Translations under genes and position numbers: made by a program | Shown: positions 10,984 through 21,737 of the stretch, one piece after another | Position numbering within the stretch: the first letter of the stretch is position 1 | How the letters are laid out: each line of letters begins with the position of its first letter | Notes under the pieces: generated by a model | What the model saw: only the letters and a program-made list of their open reading frames with translations | Databases searched by the model: none | Told to the model about the DNA's origin: nothing | Source: Myrica gale | Lineage: Eukaryota > Streptophyta > Magnoliopsida > Fagales > Myricaceae | Direction: 5' to 3' | DNA: 64,000 nt | NCBI GenBank assembly: GCA_963930655.1 | Contig: OZ005603.1 | Span: forward strand, 16,143,001-16,207,000

Positions 10984-13900
10984 TGTGAGACCTCGTATGT
11001 CATTTTTGTTAGTTGCTCTATGTATTTGTTTTGGATTTAAATTCGAGGGGCCGTTGTTTGGCCAATGTAAGATGTTAAGTTGATTGTGATATTTTGAACT
11101 ATAAGTTTCCTTAAGTATTTTCATTATGATGTGAAATTATGTTAGTATAATTGTCATGGCCGAATTATTCAAGGTAGATTTTCTTTATGAATTAATTTTT
11201 TCATTGGCTTATTATTATGCTACCATGATTTGTCAAATTAAATACCAAGAATATTGGAGAGTATTTTATTTCTTATTATTGCCAAAATTCTCTAAGTAAA
11301 ATTCATTACATATTAATCTATAGTTGTGAAATTCTATGTTGTGTATGTAAATTATTTCATGTCCTTGTTTAGTAACCTAAATCTCCATTAGGTAGTCTTA
11401 AGCATCATCAGGTGAATTAAGTGATAAGTTGGAATGCTTATAGAATAGTTTGATAAAGAACTAAGAGATAAGTTAGTGTACTTATAATGGAGATAAGTTA
11501 GTGTGCTTGTAATAGAGATAAGCTAGTGTGTTTATAATGGAGATAAATTAGTGTGCTTATAATGGAGATAAGTTAGTGTGCTTGTAATGGAGATAAGTTA
11601 GTGTGCTTGTAATGGAGATAAGTTAGTGTGCCTATAAAGTAGTCCATGAGAAAAGAGAAAAGCAAATGAAAGTTGAGAAGTTTGTAGAGTTCACGTGAAT
11701 GGCATGAAGGGAGATGAAAGTAGGTTGAAAAAAAAAAGATGTGTTGTTGGCTGAAAAAGGAGATATGATGTTGGCTAAAAAGGGGAGATGTGATGCAAGA
11801 TGAACATTTATGGAGAGTGGGGAGAGGAATCACGTGAGAGTTGGATTGGAAGGCAAAGAATTGGAAAGATAGAGGAGACAAGCATTTAAATGCACTGACA
11901 TGTCACATGGGCTAAAACAAATGAGACCATTTCTTCTTGTTTCCTTGGACGTACATAGACTAGATTCAGCCCCTTTCCATCTTATTCATATCTCTCACCT
12001 CATTTTGCTCACCTCATTCCACTCCACTTGACCGAATCATTCATCCCTTCAGCTCTTTTTCTTTCTTTTGGCCGAACTCCTCATCACTTCTCCAAGCTTC
12101 CTTTCCCTTTTCTCACACCATTTCCAACAACTCATCCTTCACATATTATTTCCAGCCTTATCAGTACCTTGCTTGCTCTCATCTTAGCACTTTTCAATCA
12201 CACAAGAGGTGGTATAGTGAGAGAAGCAAAGAGAGTGAAGTTTTGGTATTGGCCGAGTAAGATAGAAGGAGGAAGAGGTAAAGGAAATATGATTTCCTCT
12301 TTGCATGTCCATCTCATTTCTCTTTTCTTTCCTAGATCTAACTTTGGGTATTCTTATGCTAGGTGTTTCCCTAATCAGCTTGTGTCCAGCTTTAGAAAGG
12401 TAAGTTAGGGTTTGATTTTTCTCAAAGGAATGGACTTGCTATCTTGGCCGAATGTCTTGTGTTCTTTTTCCTTTGTAGATGCATGAATATTGGATCTTAT
12501 TAGGTTGGGATTGTTGGAGTTATGGTTGTGATGTTGTTGATTGATGGAGGAAGGGTTAAAGTCATGATTTTGGGCTAAGAAGTGGTGTCTTGGTTTAAAT
12601 ATTGGAGATGATGTTATGCATGTATATAAGTTGTTGTTATGCCGAATTTTGTGACTTCATTAGATGAAATAATGTTTCTGATTTGAGGTAGATTAATGAT
12701 AATTAATGTAATGGTTAGTTAAAATCATGGAGAAATAATGTTGCATGTAGGTTAGTGACAATTGATGTTGGCCGAATAGACTAAGCATGAAACCAAGTTA
12801 GTAGTGTTAAGGTATGGACCGGTTAGTGGTGGTAAAGTGATAAATGAGTACATTGCTATCCATGCATGTGATTAAAGATAGATTAGGGTCATTGATAGGC
12901 ACGGTTTTGTTCAAGCTAGGGTTGAAGATAGGTTAGCTCGTTTAAATAGAAATGAACTAGGAGCATATAGAAATTTAAGTTAAGATCTTTGATATTATGT
13001 GTTATTGATGTTGCTAATGTAAACCTAGGTCTTGTAAATAAAAACATAAAGGTTTAAGGTGTATATAAGGTTCGGGCAGTGTCATTAACCTAAGGGCAAG
13101 TGGAATTAGACTATGATAGCTTATTGGAATTTATGTCAATGATAGATAGAGTTCTTTAGAGCCGAGTAGGCTGCTGCTCTTGTTCATTGGTTATACTTTT
13201 TGTTAAGCTTTCTATAGGCATATTTGCTGTTATAAAGTATATTGATGAAATGGATTAGAACAGCAAGTCTATAAGAGGAAAAGGAGGTTAAGTTGGTCTA
13301 ATTTGATGGACATTAGGTTTGGTAAGATTTAGAACAAGGAAATTGAGTTAGGCTCATTATAAGTTGCTGTTTTGGGCTTAGAATTCTTAGAATGAAATGT
13401 TAATGCATGTGTTTAATTGTTTTATGAAAGCTAATTAAAGTAATCTTTTGAAAACGAAATCGTATTTTCAAGGATAAGTACTTTTGGAAAACCTAAATAA
13501 TTATAGGTATTTCTTTGAATGTCTATGTGATTAATTTCTTAAGCATCTAAGTGAGGTATTTGAATCGCTTGTAGCCGAACTTCATACCGAAACTCAAAGA
13601 AAACCAAGGTAAGTCGAAGTAAGTAGAAACTTACACTTTTACAAAAACTGGAATGGTACACAACATAGTTTATCATGAACAAGCATAGCATCATAAGCAA
13701 GCATGATATGACACAAACATTTGCATGATTTCTAAAAGAAGTTTTTATGCAAATGATGTATGAAAGTTTTATGATAAGTCAAGTTAAGGGCTCTAGTCGG
13801 TACCGTACCATCAAGAAGGACACCTATACCGAAGGACGAATGCGAGAAGGATGAGTGATCCTAGAGGTAAGAGCAACCACACTGAAGGACGAATGCTAGA

Positions 13901-14533
13901 AGGTGGACTAGCTCAACCAGATGTAATGTATCCAAGGGAAATAGGAGACGGTTCCAACGGGAACGCACAACCCTGATTGCAGGGGTAAATGGAGCGTATG
14001 TAGCTCACAAGTCAAGAAGAGAACATTTTTCAAGGACCATGTGTGAATTTCAAGAACAAGAACATGTTTTCAAGTTCAAGAGCATGTGCATAACCATTAA
14101 GCATGCATGCACATCAAGAATTATGTTTACTCACGATTTTTCATGTTCATGTCATAGTTCATGTTTTCAAGTTACGTTTTCCCTTACTGAGTCTCTTTTA
14201 CTCACGTTTTTCAAAAATGTATCATTCCAGATGTTTCAGGTGAAGGAAGTCAGGAAGACTACCTGTCTTGAGAAAGAAGACCTTTTATGTATTTTGTTGT
14301 TGGTGACTGTTGACCGATGTGGTCTGTCACTTTAGTTATGTAAAGCTATGTGTTGTGTATTTATGTAACTACATTTCCTTTGAGGTATATATGCAGTTAA
14401 GTCTGGTTGAGTTGTTGGCCCGTCTCTCTCTCGATTCTTTTCCATTGTATGTATGATTAAGTTCACTGGGGCTTTCCCTCGGAATTGCTCGCGGCTGTCA
14501 TTGTCCCTATGGGATTGTGCTCGGGGCGTGACA
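10984..14533 (+). mobile_element. Solo LTR, 3.55 kb, probably Ty3-gypsy Tekay/Del-like
   Basis: It begins TGTGAGACCTCG and ends GGGGCGTGACA, with TG...CA termini. The flanking 5 bases are CAGTA and CAATA, a target duplication with one change. It has no gag or pol. Near the 3' end are the 'TTACTGAGTCTCTTTTACTCACG' type boundary and 'TTTCAGGTGAAGG' motifs that I associate with Tekay/Del LTRs (from memory, not from a search). A second family member lies in the opposite orientation at 24413-27532. The open frames within (11573-11881, 12028-12408, 14039-14335) have no recognisable domain. Confidence 0.8.
11465..11639 (+). repeat. 25-bp minisatellite, seven copies
   Basis: The unit gagataagttagtgtgcttat-aatg is repeated seven times with a few substitutions, filling exactly 175 bases inside the solo LTR. 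The related LTR at 24413-27532 shows no such array at the matching place, so the expansion is specific to this copy. Confidence 0.85.
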
Positions 14534-15345
14534 CAATAGAAAGCTGAAGTGTGGCAGGGAAATAGCAAGTTTTCTTGGTAGGTGCGGTCGTCTCTCTTCT
14601 TCAAAGCTCTTTCTCTCTCTAGAAGTTAGATCGCAGAATTTTGGAAGTCGTTCGTCCCCCTTTTTTTTATGATGACAAGACCATTTTAAAAAGAAAAATT
14701 TGCTAACAACTAGAAAAGCTCCCCCTGAGAACAAGCAGAAGTTTTTATGATATTTTTAGCAAAAAGGACTTAAAGATTTTACAAAAAATTTGCAAGAGTT
14801 TCCTTTGTAAATAGAGGTTTTCCAAAATTTAAAAACACAAAAGAACACTTCTATAAGCGTCCTCCAAACTTCCCAAACTTCCAAAAAACCAACAGAACAC
14901 AAGACTTCATATATAGAGAATTGAGAGTGAGGAATATTACCTTTGAAGCAAGTCTCGTCACAATTGAGTGCAGGGAGATAGGCACTTCTCAATTTTTTTA
15001 TCGATACCAATGATATAAGCAACAGATATGAGCATAATCAAATAATTCATTTGGCAATAAATACTAGAGATATTTATTAGAAAATGGCAAGTCAAATGTT
15101 CAGTCAATACAATAATTACAAGGCATATAGAGAGCAAACTAAGATAAGTACATAATAGAATATTCTCTATGTGAGCTAGGAAGTCATCAGTACTAAACTT
15201 CTCCCCCTTTGGCATCATAAAAAAAAAGATAAGGGGAGGGTCAAGGGTAGGAGGCTATGGAGATGAACCCAGAGATTGTGAAGGAAAGCTACATGACAAG
15301 CAAGAAGACTAGGGAGACCCAAGAGGAGGAGGAGGATAATCAACG

Positions 15346-16296
15346 TTAAGCTACATGAGGACGCATATTTCTATCTTCATCTAGATGAATCTCGGTGGCC
15401 TGAAGAACTTCTGGAACAGTGGCTTTGACAGTATCCGCTATTTCCTTAATCACCTCGCTAGCCACATGGATGCTGTTATGGACACGAAGTTTAAGTTGCC
15501 TCACATCCTTATCAGGAGTCCCAAAATTCATTGTATAAGTATCAAGTATCTTCTTAATATCTTCAAACCCCATCTTCATACAGGTGGTCAATTCCTCCAT
15601 ATTATTCCCCAATTTATGTTGTTCTTTCTTTATTTGAGAAATGGAAATCTCAAGGGAACCTAATCGAGGCGCATGAGAGCTACCAGCAGGCCTCCGTGAG
15701 GAATATCCAAATGGGGGAAGAGAAAGAGAGATAGGAGTGTGTTCTCCTATAGGTGTCCTAGTACCCGTGGGAGTCCTTGCAGTGTCTTCTTCTTCCTCAT
15801 CTTCACTCTCCTCTTCAGATTCAGAGCCCTGTTCAATTCCTTTTTGAGGTGTTACCACACCCTTCTTCACCCATTCCCCAACATCATTTTGCACAAAGCC
15901 CATCAACCCAAGATTTTTCTTGTTATACTCTTTAGATTCTTTGGGTTTTTCTAGAACTTCTCCAGTCATATCAATCTCAAAGGCATGAAACAAGTGAGTG
16001 AAGAACATCCCATAGGGTAGCCCTTGATTCTTCTTCTCAGTGGCAGCTTTAATATGATTAATCATCAAATGGGCAAGGTTCATATGGGTATGGTTGATTA
16101 GACAGTACATAACAAATAATTCTAAGAAAGTGATGTACTCAAATTTTCCAATCCTTGCTAAGATAATATTACAAACTATGTGATGCAATATCCATCGATG
16201 AATCGTCAAGTCACTGACAGTGGGTCTAATCACCTCATTTAGGGTTGGATTATCCAACACAACCCTAAGAATATTAGTGAGCTCTACCTCAGACAT
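15346..16296 (-). CDS. SIRE-associated 'putative plant transposon protein' (Transposase_32-like), partial
   Basis: 316 residues. Residues 1-110 resemble the second half of the 'putative plant transposon protein' domain (Pfam Transposase_32), with motifs ILRVVLDNPTLN, TVSDLTIHRWILHH, HLMINHIKAA and GLPYGMFFTH. An acidic low-complexity stretch (EESEDEEEED) and a predicted coiled-coil-like C-terminus follow. In SIRE elements such a frame sits downstream of RNase H, in the place once called env-like; its function is unknown. Homology continues upstream of the ATG (KKFFDAY) to about 16326, beyond a stop, so the N-terminal half is missing. The sister copy at 37691 keeps that N-terminal half. Confidence 0.75.
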   Translation of the reverse strand: MSEVELTNILRVVLDNPTLNEVIRPTVSDLTIHRWILHHIVCNIILARIGKFEYITFLELFVMYCLINHTHMNLAHLMINHIKAATEKKNQGLPYGMFFTHLFHAFEIDMTGEVLEKPKESKEYNKKNLGLMGFVQNDVGEWVKKGVVTPQKGIEQGSESEEESEDEEEEDTARTPTGTRTPIGEHTPISLSLPPFGYSSRRPAGSSHAPRLGSLEISISQIKKEQHKLGNNMEELTTCMKMGFEDIKKILDTYTMNFGTPDKDVRQLKLRVHNSIHVASEVIKEIADTVKATVPEVLQATEIHLDEDRNMRPHVA

Positions 16297-16326
16297 CCTA
16301 GCCTAACCATAAGCATCAAAAAATTT

Positions 16327-16687
16327 CTTTTTAAAATTAAAAATAAATAAATAAATTCCACAAATGAAAAAAAAGACAAAAACAAACTAAAATTTAAAAA
16401 CAAAAACAAAAATTAAACTGCTCAGAGGGGGGCTTGGATTTTTTTAAAGATAAAAAATTTAAATTTAAATTAATTTTTAATTTTTAATTTCACCTGATAT
16501 TATTTTTATTTTTATATATCTACTTGTGAATTACTTAAATTATTTTTGAAAAACACTTATGCAGCTGATGTTTTTGAAAATGTGCCACGTGAATTTCCAA
16601 TCCATATATAACGGCAAAATAGGTGAAACCTTGAATTCACAAACAGAGAACAGATCTCAAAATCAAAAGTTTAAAGCACAAGTATCC
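16327..16687. other. AT-rich spacer before the CACTA element
   Basis: No gene and no match that I can see to SIRE internal sequence. It holds runs of A/T and one CACGTG motif near 16587. Confidence 0.4.
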
Positions 16688-16690
16688 ATT

Positions 16691-17660
16691 CACTACAACA
16701 GATGAGAGTTTCAGTGGCGAACTTTTCAGCAGCGAACCACTTTTCGTCGCTATAAAACACCTTTTCCGCGACGGTATAAATAATTCGTCGCTGAATACAA
16801 CAGCTAATCATATTCAGTGACGGAGATAAAAACTCATCGCGCAAACCTTCGTTCGACCCAGTAGTTATCATTCGAACGACAGTAATTCGCTCAGCGACGC
16901 TTAATTAATTCCGTTGCAAATAACTAAGTTGGTTAGAAAGTTTCAGTTACCAAACATTTTCGTCGTAAAATTAAAACTCTCGTTCGATCCAAGCGTTTCG
17001 GTCGCACGATATGTTTTTGCGACAACAAAGTTTAATTCCTCAGTAAATGCAACCATCCGCGATGATCTATCATCGACGCAGAACATTTGTCTACTTGCGT
17101 TCGAACTGGGAATACTTAGGTTGAACCGATACGACAGGTGTTAATTGGTGATTCATTGTTGTTTGAGGCGTCACAGGCAATATTGACCGTGTCTATTACA
17201 CCGAACTCAGTTCGAACCATTTGTTGCGGTCGAACGAGATTGACTGGTTTGTAGTGTGAGAAGTCGCAGGCAACGTCTTTTCGTAGCCTGCAATGCCTTA
17301 CTTAGTTCGAACCGAGGCCTAGGGGTTGAACGAAAGTGACCGGTGTCCTTGTGTTGTTGGTTTGTTACTGAGGCGACGCAGGCAACGTCTTTTCGCTGCC
17401 TGCAACGCCTGCATTCGTTCGAACTAGAATGACAGGTGTCCGTGTGTAGTTGGTTCGTGATTGAGGCGACACAAGCAACGTCTCTTCAGTTCCTGCAACG
17501 CCTGAATGAGTTTGAACGAGTAGGTGGGGTCAAACGAGATTGCATGATTTCGCCACCACGTGTAATTGTGGACCATTGATCTGTACCATCTGTCCAAAAA
17601 AGTTCAAACGACATTATTGCTGTTCGAACGAGCGTCCAATTATCGTCTTCCTTCAGAAAC
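16691..17660. repeat. Left terminal and subterminal repeats of the CACTA element
   Basis: The terminal inverted repeat is followed by repeated GTTCGAAC/GTTCGAACGA motifs in both orientations and by four diverged tandem units at about 17125-17540. Each unit centres on 'ggcaacgtcttttcgctgcctgc', which can itself fold back. In En/Spm these regions bind TNPA and bring the ends together. Sequence-based call; binding is inferred from the family. Confidence 0.8.
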
Positions 17661-18527
17661 GTTCTGGTTCGTTTTAAAAGCCTCTTTGTTTGATCGGAAT
17701 GTAATTGATAGAAAGACCGTACGAGGAGAAAGCTCCATTTTCTCCACCGAAGGACTCTTCATTTCGTCGTCTTCCTCAGGTACGTGGATCATCTCCGTAG
17801 TCTATATATATTTTGCTTGTTGTTTGTCTTTTTTCCATTGTGTTTTTCGTCTTGTCCTACATTTCGTTCCTGTCATTCCATATATAAGATTAACGTTTCA
17901 CCAACAAAATAAATAAGTTCTTGTTTTATATGTTCTTCGTATGTTCTTCGGTAGTAGGACAGAATGTTGTTTATTGAAGATATTACTTGAGTTAAGTTAT
18001 TGAAGATATTACACCATATCTAAATCTTCTCTGGCGTATCCATAGCGTTCTATATGTGTCCAATGTAGTTGCTTTTGTCTCTGTTCATCTTATTTATTAC
18101 ATTTTAAAGAATATTTTTATGTTCTACAACATAATCTACATGCTGCCTAGATAGGAAATACCTTCGGTTTCACTCTGCCTTTTTAGTTTGGACTTTTTTT
18201 TATACGGTAGTTTCATTGTTAGTTCTTGGTTTTTAATTACTTGTTAGTTCGATTGCTTAAAATGAAAAGTTTTTGCTTTTCTATTCGGGAGGCTAAAAAA
18301 ATGCATTTTTAGAAATAAGATACTATAATGAAAAAGTATTTATATGGAGAGTTGAAGAAAATTCAAAAAAATAGAAAGATATTTATAAGTTCACTAAAAG
18401 TTAATATTTACATGTATTTTGTTTTATGAATTGTTCTCCATGATTAATAACATATTGTGAAATAGAAGGTATCCTTATTATTTTATTTTGATAATCACTT
18501 TATTAATTATAACGAATTAATTTTAGC

Positions 18528-19603
18528 TTGAATAATTTTGCAGCTTTAAAAATGGCACCAAGAAGAGGTGCATCATCATCTTCACAACCGGCTCAACCTA
18601 GAGAGTCATTGTCTCTAGCTCAGCATCAAGAGTTGATTTACAAGAGACCGGTTGTTATTGAGCGAGTTGTTCGCTTGAGGTATTTCAACGAGTTGGAGTA
18701 TGAAGGTAAGAGCATACAGTCTCATTTTGAGGAGAAAGGATGGGCCCAGTTTCTCGGATCTACCGGTGACATATACATCGATCTTGTGCGTGACTTCTAT
18801 GCAGAAGTTCTTACTGTTGATGCTAATGGCGAGGAGCTGACTATCCAAGTGAGGGGAGTCTTTTTCACACTATCCACTAATATTATTGCTCAGTTTATTG
18901 GATTAATAAGACCCCAGGTGTTGGCATACCCAACCATTACCCCTCCGTTTGACATGACACCAGAAGAAGTGTTGAAGGAAGTGACAGGTGCAGATATGAT
19001 TGGGTCATCTACATGAATATGCCATCGAGATATGCTACCATTCTTTCGAATGCTCCATCTTATTATCGTTTGGGACGTGGCGCCGAGACATCACCGCTCC
19101 TAGCTCAGTGTCGAGCTTGGATTCCTTCTCGTTATGGTTGCGCGTCGGACTCGGATTGATCTCCCAGCGCTTATTGTTCAGCATATACTTCAAGATGTAC
19201 GGTATACATCCGAACGAGATGGTCTCCCACCTTGCTGATCTCGCGCCTGTTGGTAGCTGCTGTTGTTCCTATTTTGCCTGATGAGAAGATACGATCTCCA
19301 ATTGGGCCAATATGTCGTAGTACATTGAGTCGCAGTGCAGCTCATCTTCCTCAGACTGGAGCACATGTTGCTGGGGATGTCGGTGCAGATGAGGACGCCA
19401 TGGACGGCGGACTACCTCCTCGTAGCCAACCCACACGTCGAGGTAGATCATCCAGTTATGAGGTTGGTCAGAGCTCCTCGAGCCAGGTCGAGCGTCCGCC
19501 ATGGATGAACATACTGGTGGACGAGATTACGACGCGGATGGGCGAGCGATTTGACAAGATTGAGGAGGAGCTCCATGAACTAAGGAAAGAGCGAGACACT
19601 TGA
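18528..19603 (+). pseudogene. 'Putative plant transposon protein' (Transposase_32-like) inside the CACTA element
   Basis: The first frame (18528-19016) carries the domain's N-terminal half: RVVRLRYFNELEYEG, a 'GWAQFLG' segment, 'DLVRDFYAEV', and 'VRGVFFTLSTNIIAQFIGL'. The best Met is probably at 18552 (MAPRRGASSSSQ). Later pieces in other frames (SRYATILSNAP; LPALIVQHILQDV; SERDGLP; DEKIRSPIGPICRSTLSRSA) show the rest of the domain broken by at least two frameshifts. The C-terminus (19400-19603) has a serine-rich linker and a charged helix (RMGERFDKIEEELHELRKERD). The function of this domain is not known. It is unrelated to TNPD and TNPA, and it lies upstream of them on the same strand. Confidence 0.75.
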
Positions 19604-21737
19604 TCATCTATTATCTTTGTATTTTGTGTGACACAGTGACACTTGATCAGCCTATTATGTTTTAAGTATGTTGTGTCTTTTTTTTAATATTATGACTATG
19701 CATCGAGACTTTGAGATATTATGTATTTATGTCTTTTATGCTATTATGATCACATTTTAGGAGATTATGTATTAATGCATATTATATTAATATGATCACC
19801 AACTAGTGTTGCAGCTTTTATATCAAACTTTTTTGCTTCTTTTTATGATTGATTAGATTGTACAGATATTATACATTATATTTATAATGTAGTATTTAAA
19901 TTCACTACATTAGTCTATGAAAAAATATCAAAAGAAAAATATTATATATAGTAAATTTATTGGAATATATATTGGTCTATTTATAGTAAATGATGAACAT
20001 AGTTTAGAACTCCTAATCTATTCACAGATTATTGTGGATATATTGCATATAAGGAGGACATAAGTAACGATTCATATATTAAATGTACATCTTTAGCTTC
20101 ACCCGTATTCGAAATTATATTTTTTAATTTCTCATATTTAAATCCATTATAATTTTATAACAATTATATTATTTTTTATTTTGATACATGAACTTAGTTT
20201 AATATAACGTGTTTTAAATCCGATTTTTTTCTTGATAAAAGTACAAATTAGCATTTTTATACTTAAAATCGGCTGAATTGGGAGCGTTTGAAATATATCG
20301 TATCGTGTAGTGCTTGAATTAATAAGCCTCGGCTTGAATGTATCTATCGTGCAATCCTTGAATTAATTTTATTTAAATCTCGTGCGAACATGAATTTACG
20401 GTTCACACGTGTTTCTTATGCATTGTCTAGTTTAATTAAATGTTCGTTCGCACCTATATGTTTCGTTCGAACCAATGTGCTACACACCATTTAACTTAAT
20501 TGCTTTAACGCAGCGTATAATATAATGTAATCTCCGGTCGAACGAGAATTAGTCGTTTGACCTAAATGTAACGCACTTAAATTCCTTAACGCACCGTTTA
20601 ACTTAAGGGGATGTAGGTTCGAACGAAAATTAAATGTGGTTTGAACGTAATTGCTGGGAAGTTAAAAGAATAGAGTTGGCGTCGCGGAAATTCTAATTCA
20701 TGCCTATTGGTTAACCGGAGATGAAGAGGGACGCCATAAAAATATGGAGGCAGAGCTGTACACTCCAGCTTGGCCACATTCTCCTTATTTTTCGTCCACA
20801 GTTTTGGTCGTAGAAGCTTGGTAAGTTATTTCTGACCATTCCCTTATTTTATTTTCTTCACAATAATTTTAAAAATCTAAACTTTGCATATTGAATACCC
20901 ATTTTGCTAAGCAGTAATCCTCAATTTTCTACTGCTTCCTATGAGTCCGAGTGAACAAAGGGGAAAGAAGCTTCTTAGGTAAATTTCTTCAGTTTTTGTT
21001 TCATTTTCTTGAGACATTCGTTGATATTAGCGTTTGGACCTTCAATTCGTCTGAACCTTGCTTTGTCTTCAAGAAACGTGAATAGTGGCAAGCTATTATT
21101 TTTTTCACGAGTTGGCTATTAGCTTGTTGCTCCTACATGCAGTTGCTCTTATTGATATTAGCTTGCTGCTAGTTGATATTAGCTTGCTGGTCGTTGCTGA
21201 ACGTGAATATTTTCTTGTCTATTAGTTGATATTAGCTTTCTACTCCTACATGCAGTTGCTCTCATTATAAAAATAGATAAGACCGGTGGAATCCTGAACT
21301 GGAGGAACAAAAGATACAACAGTAGAGGAAGGGGTTTTGGGTGTTTTTTTTTTCAGCATATAGGATTTCAAGGTCACTTCTTTGTTATAGATATTCATAT
21401 CTTTCAGCTTATAGAGAGATCAAATTTAATCCACTAGGAGTATGTAAGGTGCTGGGAATGTAATTGACCTTGAGTAGTATACATGCTCATACTTGATAGG
21501 GACTTTCCAATTCCGTTATATGTTCAGTGTGAGCTTGTTATATATAGTTCAACAAAAAATTGGAATTGGTGCATCAATATCTATTCGACTAAAAGATGAG
21601 ATATTGTATTAATTTATATATGTAATTAGTGTTTCTTAAATGAGATAGGACTAACTACCTTTAAGCAAGTAGATGAAATTCATATTGCATGTCTTAGTAA
21701 AATTTGTTGTTTGTTGTCTTTCTTAAGAGTGAGAAAG
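19604..21737. other. CACTA internal spacer with TCGA-motif cluster and possible untranslated exons
   Basis: Mostly AT-rich. A second cluster of GTTCGAAC-like motifs lies at about 20430-20650, well inside the element. At 20941 a short open piece (MSPSEQRGKKLLR) is followed by GTAAAT and could be an upstream exon of TNPD. Around 21115-21265 the phrase 'ttgatattagcttgctgct' recurs three to four times. No full gene seen. Confidence 0.4.

Larger units (their letters stand above)
10501..16326 (-). mobile_element. SIRE-like Copia element, 3' portion
   Basis: Minus-strand remnant comprising a Transposase_32-type frame (15346-16326), a spacer, a polypurine tract (CAGGGGGAGCTTTTCTAG, about 14709-14727) and an LTR that starts TGTTAG at 14708 and ends at 10501 (TAACA on the minus strand). 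The LTR is split by a solo LTR (10984-14533). Without that insertion it is about 650 bases. LTR motifs (GGAGTGGATGTAGGCAAG-like, CCCTCTTGGGTT near the end) match the other SIRE-like LTRs at 39341 and 62435. Gag, protease, integrase and RT are absent. Homology to the sister copy at 37691 stops near 16326, and no second LTR was found on either side of the CACTA element. Confidence 0.75.

Noticed and set aside
12028..12408. 126-residue plus-strand frame in the solo LTR
   Set aside because: No domain; it lies in the leader-like part of an LTR and has no counterpart in the related copy at 24413-27532.
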